A DNA stretch of 64,000 nucleotides, taken from the NCBI GenBank assembly GCA_016213325.1, contig JACRAY010000014.1, positions 124,001-188,000 on the forward strand, written 5' to 3'. The stretch's first letter is position 1, and each line of letters starts with the position of its first letter. This document shows, in pieces, positions 8,079 to 15,701 of this stretch. Source of the stretch: Burkholderiales bacterium (GTDB lineage Bacteria; Pseudomonadota; Gammaproteobacteria; Burkholderiales; Burkholderiaceae_C). The position numbers were made by a program, and so were the translations under genes. The notes beneath the pieces were generated by a model. The model was not told the origin of the DNA. It saw only the letters and a list, made by a program, of their open reading frames with translations, and searched no databases.

Positions 8079-8789
8079 ATGTGCAATCGCTACCGCCCCG
8101 CCAGCAGCACCTATGTGCGTGACGTCTTCGGCTTCACCCTGATCGAGGACGCCGAACCCGCCTACAACACGGGTGGCATCGGCCCTTTGCAGCCCGGGCC
8201 CTTCGTCACTTCGCAGGGGCTGCGCGTGGGGCAGTGGGGGCTGATCCCGTGGTTCAGCCCCACGCGCAAGCCCCTGGGCAAGGGGGGCCGCCCGATCAGC
8301 ACCAACAACTGCCGCGTGGAAACCGTGGCGACGGCACCGACCTTCAAGAATCCCTGGGCGCGTGGGCAGCGCTGCCTGATCCCCGCCGTGGACTACGACG
8401 AACCCTACTGGGGCACAGGCAAGAACATCTGGTGGCGCTTTGGCCGGCGCGACGGCACGCCGTGGATGCTGGCTGGCGTGTGGACCGACTGGACCGACCC
8501 GGCGACCGGCGAGGTGGTCCCCTCGTACACCATGCTCACGCAGAACTGCGACTCGCATCCGCTGCTGAAACTGATGCACAAGCCCGACCCCACGCTGCCG
8601 CCCGATGCGCAGGACAAGCGCTCGGTGGTGCCCATCGAGCGCGAGCACTGGCGCCAGTGGCTGGACGGCACCGTCGATGATGCGATGCGGCTGGTGAAGC
8701 TGCCCGGCGAGGAACTGTTCAGGCACGGGGCGGCGGACCCGGCACAGCAGGTGGACCTGCCTCTGAACGACGACGAAGCTGCCTCGTAG
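8079..8789 (+). CDS. SRAP/SOS response-associated peptidase-like protein (YedK/HMCES superfamily)
   Basis: A 236-residue protein beginning MCNRY, the SRAP hallmark in which Cys2 becomes the N-terminal nucleophile that crosslinks abasic sites in single-stranded DNA. Further family features are QWGLIPWF, the asparagine/glutamate-containing STNNCRVETV, RCLIPAVDYDEPYW (position of the catalytic Glu) and a histidine in LLKLMHKPD. The usual HxRMPVIL stretch is replaced by a longer, unlike loop, so this is a divergent branch. It probably protects or repairs abasic-site DNA. The TAG stop lies within a long perfect inverted repeat (8786-8839). Confidence 0.78.
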   Translation: MCNRYRPASSTYVRDVFGFTLIEDAEPAYNTGGIGPLQPGPFVTSQGLRVGQWGLIPWFSPTRKPLGKGGRPISTNNCRVETVATAPTFKNPWARGQRCLIPAVDYDEPYWGTGKNIWWRFGRRDGTPWMLAGVWTDWTDPATGEVVPSYTMLTQNCDSHPLLKLMHKPDPTLPPDAQDKRSVVPIEREHWRQWLDGTVDDAMRLVKLPGEELFRHGAADPAQQVDLPLNDDEAAS

Positions 8790-8839
8790 GCTGGGGTGCA
8801 ACCCCAGCTAGCGGAAGCTGGGGTTGCACCCCAGCCTAC
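8786..8839. repeat. Perfect 24-bp inverted repeat with 6-base loop, overlapping a stop codon
   Basis: The left arm at 8786-8809 is the exact reverse complement of the right arm at 8816-8839, with loop AGCGGA. Each arm is itself a small hairpin built on CTGGGGT-GCA-ACCCCAG. The same core occurs once more inside the coding sequence near 12854-12876. It begins at the SRAP stop codon and lacks a U-tract, so it may act as a transcript 3'-end stabiliser rather than a classical terminator. Confidence 0.9.
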
Positions 8840-8918
8840 GGGAAGGCGCGGCGGCCGCTGACAATCATCGAGGACGTTCCTCTTTCCCGCCGAGCTTGCG
8901 CTGAGCGAGCATCGGTGG

Positions 8919-10178
8919 ATGCGCATCACAGCCTGGACCGGTCTTTCATTGGGGGCCATCGCCCTGCTCGGCACCGCGATCTGGTCGATCCGCCGCCATC
9001 GCGACCCCATCCTGCAGGTCGATTGCGATGCTTCGATCTGCGACCTGGTACCCTCGCTGGCAGGCCTGTCGCTCAGCACCGCAGTCGGCGGCAACAAGGT
9101 CGACCTGTACGAGAACGGCGAGTTCTACGATGTGCTGGTGGAACGCATCCGCGCGGCCAGCCGCACCGTGCACTTCGAGACTTTCCTGTGGAAAGACGGC
9201 CTGCTCGGGCGCCGCCTGGCCGATGCCTTCGTCGAGCGCGCGCTGGCCGGCGTGAAAGTGCGCATCCTGCTGGACGAAGTGGGATGCCGTCACATGGGCC
9301 GCGAAGTACGCGAGCGGCTGCGCAACGCGGGCTGCCGCGTGAACTTGTTCCACAAGCGGTCACTGCGCAACCTGGGCGTGCTGCTGGACCGCGACCACCG
9401 CAAGATCGCCATCATCGACGGGCGCGAAGCCTTCGTCGGCGGCCACTGCATCGTGGACGACTGGCTGGGCGACGGCCAGGACGGGCAGGTGATCGACCTG
9501 AGCGTGCGCGTGCGCGGCCCCGCGGTCAACAGCATCCAGGGCGCCTTCAGCGAGAACTGGACCGGTGAGACCGGTGAAGTGTTCGTGGGCGACGACGTGT
9601 TCCCCCTGCTGCAACCGGTGGGCGACGCCATCGTCCACCCGGCCTTCGTCAAGCCGGAGAACTCGGCACCCGCGGTGAAGATCCTCCACCACACGGCCAT
9701 CTGCCTCGCGCGCGAGCGCATCTGGATCCAGAACCCCTACTTCATCCCCGAGCCCGATGCGATCGACGCCATGGGCGAGGCGGTGAAGCGCGGCGTGGAC
9801 GTGCGCGTGCTGATGCCCTCCGCCAGCGGCTCGGACAACCCCATGGTGCAGCACGCGGGCCACCGCAACTTCGAAAAGCTGCTGCGATGCGGCGTGAAGC
9901 TCTTCGAGTACCCGCATTCGCTGCTGCACCAGAAGGTGATGACCATCGACGGCGTCTGGAGCGCCATCGGGTCGAGCAACTTCGACGACCGGTCGTTCGA
10001 GACCAACGACGAGATCACGCTGGCGATCACCGACCGCGAGCTGGCCGGGAAGCTCGATGGCGTGTTCGAGAAGTACGTGAAGCGGGCGAAGCAGGTCGAG
10101 CTGGAGAAGTGGGTGAAGCGCAGCCCCTGGCTGAAGGCCAAGGCGCAGGCGTACTACCTGGTCAACGAGCTGCTGTAA
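8919..10178 (+). CDS. Cardiolipin synthase / phospholipase D family protein
   Basis: A 419-residue protein with an N-terminal membrane anchor (about residues 8-23). Two PLD catalytic motifs are intact: DRDHRKIAIIDGREAFVGG (His-x-Lys-x4-Asp) and LLHQKVMTIDGVWSAIGSSNFDDRS. This pair makes a single active site that transfers phosphatidyl groups, normally making cardiolipin from phosphatidylglycerol or phosphatidylethanolamine. Only one hydrophobic segment precedes the domains, which is closer to ClsB/ClsC-type enzymes than to ClsA. It is last in a run of plus-strand genes and ends three bases from the convergent LuxR-type gene. Confidence 0.85.
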   Translation: MRITAWTGLSLGAIALLGTAIWSIRRHRDPILQVDCDASICDLVPSLAGLSLSTAVGGNKVDLYENGEFYDVLVERIRAASRTVHFETFLWKDGLLGRRLADAFVERALAGVKVRILLDEVGCRHMGREVRERLRNAGCRVNLFHKRSLRNLGVLLDRDHRKIAIIDGREAFVGGHCIVDDWLGDGQDGQVIDLSVRVRGPAVNSIQGAFSENWTGETGEVFVGDDVFPLLQPVGDAIVHPAFVKPENSAPAVKILHHTAICLARERIWIQNPYFIPEPDAIDAMGEAVKRGVDVRVLMPSASGSDNPMVQHAGHRNFEKLLRCGVKLFEYPHSLLHQKVMTIDGVWSAIGSSNFDDRSFETNDEITLAITDRELAGKLDGVFEKYVKRAKQVELEKWVKRSPWLKAKAQAYYLVNELL

Positions 10179-10181
10179 GTC

Positions 10182-10832
10182 CTAGCCCTCCACCCCCAAC
10201 ACCACCGGCACCAGCGGCGGCAGCCCGGCGATATGCTGCACCAGCAGCCGCATGCTGCTGATGCCGGTCTTGTTGCGCAGCGACCGAACCTGCGTGCGGA
10301 CCGTGCTTTCGGCGACGCCGTTCAACGCCGCGATGGAACACACGTCGTGCCCTTCGCACAGGGCCTTCAGCACACCCTCCTCGGCCGGCGTCAGGCCGTG
10401 CAGGCGCGCGAAGAACGAAACGGCCAGGCCCTGCGTGCCGGTGCGGCGCGACAGCATCAGCAGGACCGACCCGGCCTGCCCTTCGAAGGGGTGGCCCAGG
10501 GGCACACAGGCCACCGTGAGGGCGCCGCTGTCGCCCTGCAGCGCCAGCATCTGGCGGCGGCCATGCGCGGCCCACTCGATGCCCCTCAGCAGGTCGGCGG
10601 TCTGGCTGGGATGGGTGGCCACCACGTGCGCATCGTCGACGCGCAGGTAGCGGCCCTTCGCCAGCTCGTGCCGGGCCAGGTGGTTGGCATGCTGGAGCTC
10701 GCCTTCGGGGCCGACCAGGATCAGCCCGTAGTCGATTTCTTCCAGCACGCGCCAGGCAAAGTCGCCCAGCGGGTTGTGGCCCGAAGGCATGTAGCCCCTG
10801 GCGGTCGTCGCTTCGGTTGTGCTTGCGTCCAT
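10182..10832 (-). CDS. LuxR/FixJ-type helix-turn-helix transcriptional regulator
   Basis: A 216-residue regulator. The C-terminal GerE-type HTH reads LTPAEEGVLKALCEGHDVCSIAALNGVAESTVRTQVRSLRNKTG. The N-terminal half (about residues 25-130) looks like a PAS-like sensor (LEEIDYGLILVGPEGELQHANHLARHEL). The ATG at 10832 was preferred to the longer frame from 10898 because the upstream segment is unlike the family. It has no phospho-receiver domain, so its signal is unknown. It sits directly downstream of the large fusion gene on the same strand, 71 bases away, and could regulate it. Confidence 0.8.
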   Translation of the reverse strand: MDASTTEATTARGYMPSGHNPLGDFAWRVLEEIDYGLILVGPEGELQHANHLARHELAKGRYLRVDDAHVVATHPSQTADLLRGIEWAAHGRRQMLALQGDSGALTVACVPLGHPFEGQAGSVLLMLSRRTGTQGLAVSFFARLHGLTPAEEGVLKALCEGHDVCSIAALNGVAESTVRTQVRSLRNKTGISSMRLLVQHIAGLPPLVPVVLGVEG

Positions 10833-10903
10833 GCAGCCCAGTCTAGGCAGCCGCGGGCAGATCGAACGCGCACTAGTGGCGCAAAACCTGTGACGCATTC
10901 ACG

Positions 10904-13705
10904 TCAGAAGCCGCGCAGGTCGTCCACCGGCTGCTTCAGCTCGCCGCCCGTGATGACCTTCAGCGTCCCCGACACCACGTCGATGCTGTTGTCGAAACAG
11001 CTGTGCGTGGTGCGGATGCGCTCCTTCGCCGCCACCGGCACCTTGGCCTCCTTCAGCACCCGGATGCGCTCCAGCAGCCGCGCCGCCTGCGCTGCGTCCC
11101 GCCACTGCCCCAGCGCTTCCATGGTGGTGGACGACCCGTCCCAGCCCGCATACGAAGCGTCCAGCACCTTCTCCATGCCCAGCAGCGGCGTGCGCTGGTC
11201 GGGCTCGAGCGCATTGGACACCAGGTACAGCAGCGACTTGCGGTACAGCGCCGCCACGTTGTCGTCGCGCTCCAGGCCGTCGGCCAGCATGTGCAGCCAC
11301 AAGCGCTGCACCAGGGCGGGGTCGGTGCCGTAGTAGCGGTTGGCGAACTGCACGGTGCATGCCGGCGCATAAAGGTGCACGCCCGCGACCTTGTCGCGCA
11401 GGCCCTTGGCCGCCAGCACCTCGAGGAAGTAGCCCAGGATGATGGAGCCGGCCGAATGGCCCACCAGGTGGATCTCGAGCGCGTCGCCCCACGTGCCCGC
11501 CAGGTTCTGCAGCGCAGATGCCAGCAGGTCGCAGCCGCGATTGGGCGTGCACGAGAAGCGCGCGTTCTCCTTCATCTCCTTCCAAACGCCGCGCCCGGGC
11601 CACCGGCCCAGCGACTTCTCGATCAGCGTGTCCGTGATTTCGACGGCCTTGTCCAGCACGCCACCTGCCAGCTGCGGCGTGCCCTTCCACCAGTCTTCCA
11701 CCTGGTGGCCCAGCGACTCGAGCAAGCCGGTCTTCCACACCAGGAACAGCGGGTAGCAGCCGTTGCCGGTGAAATAGCGGCCCATGGCACGCGAGCGCTT
11801 GACGGCGTCCTTCTCGCTGTTCAACCCGCCGTGCGCGTAGATGACCACGCGCTTCTTCGCCTGCGTGGAGGCCAGCGGGTCGGTGCGGAACCACTTGTCC
11901 GGCATGGCGCAGGCCTGGTTCAGCAGCGTGCGCGTGAGCTCGTCGCCGGCCACGTAGCGTCCGACGCGCCCGTCGTTGCCGATCACGATGCTGTGGTCCA
12001 GCGCCCTCGATTCCTGCCACCAGTTGCCGGGTGTGCCCGCCATGCCGGTGGACCCCGTGCCCATCTCGGCCAGCCGCCCCTCGACGACGCCCGGCACGCC
12101 GAGCGAGCTGACCCACGCGTCCATGCCGTTGGCCAGCCAGTCACCGTAGCCGAGGATCGCGAAGCCGCCGATGCCGAAGCTGCGACCCCACGAGTTCTGC
12201 ACGATGAAGCCGCGCGCGTTGTAGCCCACGATGGCGAAGGCATGCCCGTTCGACTTGGACGGCCTGCCGTCGAACTCGATCAGGGGCAGGTTGTCGTGGG
12301 TGGGAAGCCGGCGCGACTCGGTGTCCTTCTCCAGCGCCTCCCAGCCTTCGTGCGTGAAGGCCGACACGTAGATCGCGTGGGCCTGCACGATGGCGGCCTG
12401 CATGTCGGTCACCGACTTCCTGTCGATGCGGTAGTAGACGCCCAGCGTGGTCTGCAGCGCGCGTTGCGCGTAGCCGTACTTCGGGCGCTGGTGGTCGGGC
12501 CAGTCCACGTCCAGGCACACGCCGTGGTTGAACCAGCCCTTCAGCGCGCCGCGGCAGCTGGAGCCGTCGTAGTCGTCACCCGCGTACTCGTCGTAGCGCC
12601 GCGCCAGGTTGTAGAGCATGCGCGGGCTGACCGACGGCACGTCGTGCCCGGCCTTCTGCCGCCGCGCGAAGTTGACGACGCCGGCCAGCGCGTAACCCGT
12701 GCACGAGAAGTCCTCGCCCTGGTCCAGCACGTGGTCGCGGTAGCCCTTCAGGCTGGGCGGGTGCACGTCGGGCAACAGCACCGGCGCCGGCAGGTACTGC
12801 CGGTCGCGCAAGTCCGGCGGGTCCCTCCTCGTGATTCTCTTTCGCGTCTTCGCAGGCTGGGGGGCAACCCCAGCCCTTCCCGCCGGCCACACCTCATCCC
12901 CCTTCACCAGCACAGCCCTGAAATCCTCCAGGCCATGCGTCCCGCCGTTCACCAGCCTGCGCGCCGCCGCGTAGTCCTTCCTGGCCAGGTGCCGCCTCAT
13001 CGCATCGGCCCGGTCCGCCAGAAAGGTCGCCAGCAGCACCGCCGCCACTTCCGGCGCGTTCGCCAGGTCAGGCTGCTGCGCCAGGTCCACGCAGGTCACG
13101 ATCGTGTACGCGTGGTAGTTGTGCGAGCCCGTCAGTTGCACGAAGCCGCGCCCGCGATAGCGGAAGCCGTCGCCCGGCTCGGTGTTGCCCAGCATGTCGC
13201 CCACGCGCGTGCCCGGCTCATACGCGCTGAACGCGGCGCGCCCGGGCAGCGTGTTGTAGCGCGATGGGTATTCGGCGATGGGCACGAAGCCGGCCGACTC
13301 GGCGCGGATGGTCGCCAGCGCGGCCAGCACCATCACCCGGTCGACCAGGCCGAAGGCCTCGAGCGCGTCGGTCACGTACGGCAGGTAGCGCACAATGTTG
13401 GACGGCTTGGTCTGCGGGAACAGCGCGCGCACGGCGGCCAGTTCGGGCTTGATCTCCATGGGCAGCATGCGCCTGAGCCCCAGCACAGTCTGGCAATTCG
13501 GCCCCGCAATGCCGTCGGCAATGAGCCCCGTGCCGGCCTGCCAGCGGCGCAAGGCCGCTTCGGTGTCGGTGTCGAAATCCGTCGAGCCTGAAACGAGGCC
13601 CGGGTACAACACGGCCTCGGGCCCCAGCTCGCGCACCACCGCCGCCTTGAGTGCCTGGACGCCCGAACCGCTGCTGCCCCGCATGAGCAGGTGATCGAAT
13701 TGCAT
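10904..13705 (-). CDS. Multidomain fusion: peptidoglycan-binding, GH19-like lysozyme, papain-like protease and serine hydrolase
   Basis: A 933-residue protein. Residues 12-80 form a PG_binding_1 domain (GSGVQALKAAV, TEAALRRWQAGTGLIADGIAG). Residues 95-270 resemble a GH19 chitinase/endolysin, with the likely catalytic glutamate E135 (IRAESAGF) and the signature FRYRGRGFVQLTGSHNY. Residues 310-535 are a papain-like (C1A) protease with Cys335 (EDFSCTGYALAG), His488 (SNGHAFAIVGY) and Asn504 (FIVQNSWGRSFG). Residues 615-800 are an alpha/beta hydrolase with an HGG oxyanion-like VVIYAHGGLNS and nucleophile Ser751 in LVGHSAGS. No signal peptide is seen, so a special secretion route or lysis would be needed to reach a wall. 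The ATG at 13705 follows a GGGGAGGG site. A palindromic repeat lies in the linker at residues 277-284. Function unknown; a toxin/effector or lytic role is a guess. Confidence 0.8.
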   Translation of the reverse strand: MQFDHLLMRGSSGSGVQALKAAVVRELGPEAVLYPGLVSGSTDFDTDTEAALRRWQAGTGLIADGIAGPNCQTVLGLRRMLPMEIKPELAAVRALFPQTKPSNIVRYLPYVTDALEAFGLVDRVMVLAALATIRAESAGFVPIAEYPSRYNTLPGRAAFSAYEPGTRVGDMLGNTEPGDGFRYRGRGFVQLTGSHNYHAYTIVTCVDLAQQPDLANAPEVAAVLLATFLADRADAMRRHLARKDYAAARRLVNGGTHGLEDFRAVLVKGDEVWPAGRAGVAPQPAKTRKRITRRDPPDLRDRQYLPAPVLLPDVHPPSLKGYRDHVLDQGEDFSCTGYALAGVVNFARRQKAGHDVPSVSPRMLYNLARRYDEYAGDDYDGSSCRGALKGWFNHGVCLDVDWPDHQRPKYGYAQRALQTTLGVYYRIDRKSVTDMQAAIVQAHAIYVSAFTHEGWEALEKDTESRRLPTHDNLPLIEFDGRPSKSNGHAFAIVGYNARGFIVQNSWGRSFGIGGFAILGYGDWLANGMDAWVSSLGVPGVVEGRLAEMGTGSTGMAGTPGNWWQESRALDHSIVIGNDGRVGRYVAGDELTRTLLNQACAMPDKWFRTDPLASTQAKKRVVIYAHGGLNSEKDAVKRSRAMGRYFTGNGCYPLFLVWKTGLLESLGHQVEDWWKGTPQLAGGVLDKAVEITDTLIEKSLGRWPGRGVWKEMKENARFSCTPNRGCDLLASALQNLAGTWGDALEIHLVGHSAGSIILGYFLEVLAAKGLRDKVAGVHLYAPACTVQFANRYYGTDPALVQRLWLHMLADGLERDDNVAALYRKSLLYLVSNALEPDQRTPLLGMEKVLDASYAGWDGSSTTMEALGQWRDAAQAARLLERIRVLKEAKVPVAAKERIRTTHSCFDNSIDVVSGTLKVITGGELKQPVDDLRGF
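12854..12876. repeat. Palindromic repeat inserted in frame in the fusion gene
   Basis: The hairpin GGCTGGGG-GGCAA-CCCCAGCC shares the core AGGCTGGGG-N-GCAACCCCAGC with the long palindrome at 8786-8839. In the coding direction it reads AGVAPQPA, lying in the linker between the lysozyme-like and protease domains, and leaves the frame open. Confidence 0.75.
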
Positions 13706-13740
13706 GGCTTTGCCCTCCCCTGTCTGTCGCGCCCGCGAGG

Positions 13741-13756
13741 GTACCAGCGTTGGTAC
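13741..13756. promoter_or_regulatory. Palindrome GTACCA-N4-TGGTAC in a divergent promoter region
   Basis: A perfect inverted repeat lies in the 61-base gap between the divergent start codons of the fusion gene (13705) and the AraC-type gene (13767). Its size and symmetry fit a dimeric regulator site, possibly for autoregulation. No consensus for a named regulator is recognised. Confidence 0.4.
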
Positions 13757-13766
13757 AGTTCCGACA

Positions 13767-14414
13767 ATGCTTGACCCCCAGCCCACCTTGCGCCGCTACC
13801 AGGGCGAATACACCGCACACGAGCACGGCTACGCGCAGGTGCTGGTGGGGCTGCAGGGCAGTCTGGAGCTGGAGATCGGCGGGCATGGCGCCTTCGTCGA
13901 CGCGTCGTGCGGCCTCATCGTGCCGGCCGGCGTGGGCCACGGCTACCTGGCAAGGCACCCGGCGAGCGTGATGGTGATCGACACCCCCATGCGCAAGGGG
14001 CTGGACCGCGTGCGCCGGTTCCAGCCTTCGGGCACCTGGCGGCGGCTGGCGTATCCGGTGGAGGCGATGCTCGACGAGTTGTCGGGATCGCCTACTTTGC
14101 TGCCTCGCCGGCGGCTCGACATCGCGGCGCTTGAAGCCAAGGTCGATGCGCAGCTGCATCGCAGCTGGACCACGGCGCAGCTGGCGGCGCTGTGCCACAT
14201 GAGCCCGCAGCGGTTTCATGCGAGGTTCGCGGAGCTGGTGGGGGCGGCGCCGATGGCGTGGCTGCGGGGGCGGCGGCTGGATGCTGCGCAGCGCCTGTTG
14301 CGTGGGGGGATGACGCTGGAAGCGGCGGCGGCGCAGGTGGGGTATGCCACGGCCAGCGCGCTGGCCTTTGCCTTGAAGCGCGAGCGCGGCGTTGGCGCCC
14401 GCGCCCTTCGTTGA
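13767..14414 (+). CDS. AraC family transcriptional regulator
   Basis: A 215-residue regulator with an N-terminal cupin-like sensor (EYTAHEHGYAQVLVGLQGSLELEIGG and LIVPAGVGHGY) and a C-terminal double HTH of AraC type (SWTTAQLAALCHMSPQRFHARFAELVG, then GGMTLEAAAAQVGYATASALAFALKRERG). The start is the first ATG in the frame after the divergent promoter region. It is followed on the same strand by an EamA-type exporter, a frequent pairing in which the AraC protein controls the exporter. It is also divergent from the large fusion gene. Confidence 0.88.
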   Translation: MLDPQPTLRRYQGEYTAHEHGYAQVLVGLQGSLELEIGGHGAFVDASCGLIVPAGVGHGYLARHPASVMVIDTPMRKGLDRVRRFQPSGTWRRLAYPVEAMLDELSGSPTLLPRRRLDIAALEAKVDAQLHRSWTTAQLAALCHMSPQRFHARFAELVGAAPMAWLRGRRLDAAQRLLRGGMTLEAAAAQVGYATASALAFALKRERGVGARALR

Positions 14415-14418
14415 TATT

Positions 14419-14446
14419 GTCATTGCGGGCTTGACCCGCAATCCAT
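14419..14446. repeat. REP-like palindrome (single copy)
   Basis: ATTGCGGG-CTTGA-CCCGCAAT at 14422-14442 is flanked by GTC and CCA. It is the same family as the second hairpin of the doublet at 3885-3962. It occupies the gap between the AraC gene and the exporter gene. Confidence 0.8.
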
Positions 14447-14510
14447 GGCGCCGTGGCAACCACGAGAGTCTCTCGACATTTCCCGAACCTCGCCACGGCA
14501 TGATCGCGGG

Positions 14511-15413
14511 ATGTGCCCCAACCCCCACCTCGGCGTCATGCTGGTGCTCCTCGCCTCGGCGATGTGGGGCACCACGGGCACCGCGCAGGCGCTCGCGGGC
14601 GGGCAGCTGTCGCCCCTGTGGTTCGGGGCGCTGCGCATGGCCATCGCCGCGGGGTTCTTCTTCGTCTACGCCCGAGCCTCCAACGCCCGCCTGCGAGGCA
14701 ACGAGCACCTGGGCACGCTGCTCGCCGCCGGCGTCTGCATGGCGGTGTACAACCTCGCCTTCTTCGCCGGCGTGCGCCAGGTCGGCGTGGCCGTCGGCAC
14801 GGCCATCGCCATCGGCAGCGGGCCGGTGTGGGCCGGCATCCTGCAGGCGCTCGTCGCGCGCCAGCTCCCCAGCGGGTTGTGGTGGTGCGGAACGGCCCTG
14901 GCCATCGCAGGCGGCGCGCTCATGTCGATGACGGGCGCAGCCGCGGCCCATGAGTTCAGCACGAGCGGGATCGCCCTGTGCCTGCTCTCCGGTGCCTCGT
15001 ACGCAGGCTACACGATGATCGGCAAGCGGGTCGCGCACTCGGTGCCCGCAGCAACGATGACGCTCTGCGCCTTCACGGCGGCCGCCGTCGTGTCCGTCCC
15101 CGCCGCATGGTTCGACGCAGGCCTGCCCGGCATCCGCATGCGGGACTTCGCGGCGGTGCTCTACGTGGGCATCTTCACCGCAGGCGTGTCGTACCTGCTG
15201 TTCGCCCACGCGCTGCGCCACATCTCGGCGCCCACCGCCGTGACCTTGGCACTGGGCGAGCCGGTGGTGGCTTTCGTCCTCGCGACGACGCTGCTGGGCG
15301 AATCGCCCACCCTGCAAGCCTTTGCGGGCCTGCTGCTGGTGGTGGGGGGCGTGCTCGCCGTCGTCAGGGCCGAGTTGAACGCGGCGCCTACTTCCGCACG
15401 CACCTCGGCTTGA
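14511..15413 (+). CDS. EamA/DMT-family transporter
   Basis: A 300-residue inner-membrane protein with about ten hydrophobic segments in two EamA repeats. The first begins LGVMLVLLASAMWGTTGTAQAL, and the second begins near STSGIALCLLSGASYAGYTMIGKRV and ends with ALGEPVVAFVLATTLLGE. Members export amino acids or other small metabolites. The ATG at 14511 was chosen because the preceding open stretch covers the palindromic repeat. Its 3' end overlaps the convergent small lipoprotein gene by 26 bases. Confidence 0.88.
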   Translation: MCPNPHLGVMLVLLASAMWGTTGTAQALAGGQLSPLWFGALRMAIAAGFFFVYARASNARLRGNEHLGTLLAAGVCMAVYNLAFFAGVRQVGVAVGTAIAIGSGPVWAGILQALVARQLPSGLWWCGTALAIAGGALMSMTGAAAAHEFSTSGIALCLLSGASYAGYTMIGKRVAHSVPAATMTLCAFTAAAVVSVPAAWFDAGLPGIRMRDFAAVLYVGIFTAGVSYLLFAHALRHISAPTAVTLALGEPVVAFVLATTLLGESPTLQAFAGLLLVVGGVLAVVRAELNAAPTSARTSA

Positions 15414-15666
15414 CCGTGGTCGCCATCATCTCCTTGGTGAGCGTGCAGCCATAGACGACGCCGGCACGCGTGCGCACGTCATAGGTCTCGGTGCCCGACG
15501 TGGCGCCGAGGTCGCGCTTGACGTTGGAGATGGTGAGTTCGGTCGAAGGGATGCCGATCACCGTGCCGGCCGCAGCGAGCAGCTCGATGTCGGGCGTGGC
15601 GACGAAGCCGGCGGCGCAGCCGGCAAGCGCGGCGGCGACGAAGGTGCAGGCCAAGGACTTCTTCAT
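15388..15666 (-). CDS. Small putative lipoprotein
   Basis: A 92-residue secreted protein with a clear lipoprotein signal: MKKSLACTFVAAALAGC with the lipidated Cys17. The mature part contains TELTISNVKRDLGATSGTETYDVRTRAGVVYGCTLTKEMM, with two further cysteines (GCTL and PRCVRK) that may form a disulphide. I do not recognise a named family. It lies downstream of the MFS gene with a 35-base gap on the same strand. Confidence 0.7.
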   Translation of the reverse strand: MKKSLACTFVAAALAGCAAGFVATPDIELLAAAGTVIGIPSTELTISNVKRDLGATSGTETYDVRTRAGVVYGCTLTKEMMATTVKPRCVRK

Positions 15667-15701
15667 GCTGGGTGCCTCTCTGTCGTTATGGGATTGCGAG
15701 C

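Noticed and set aside
11003..13591. 862-residue plus-strand open frame
   Set aside because: Mirror frame of the multi-enzyme fusion gene, which has recognisable catalytic motifs; this frame has none.
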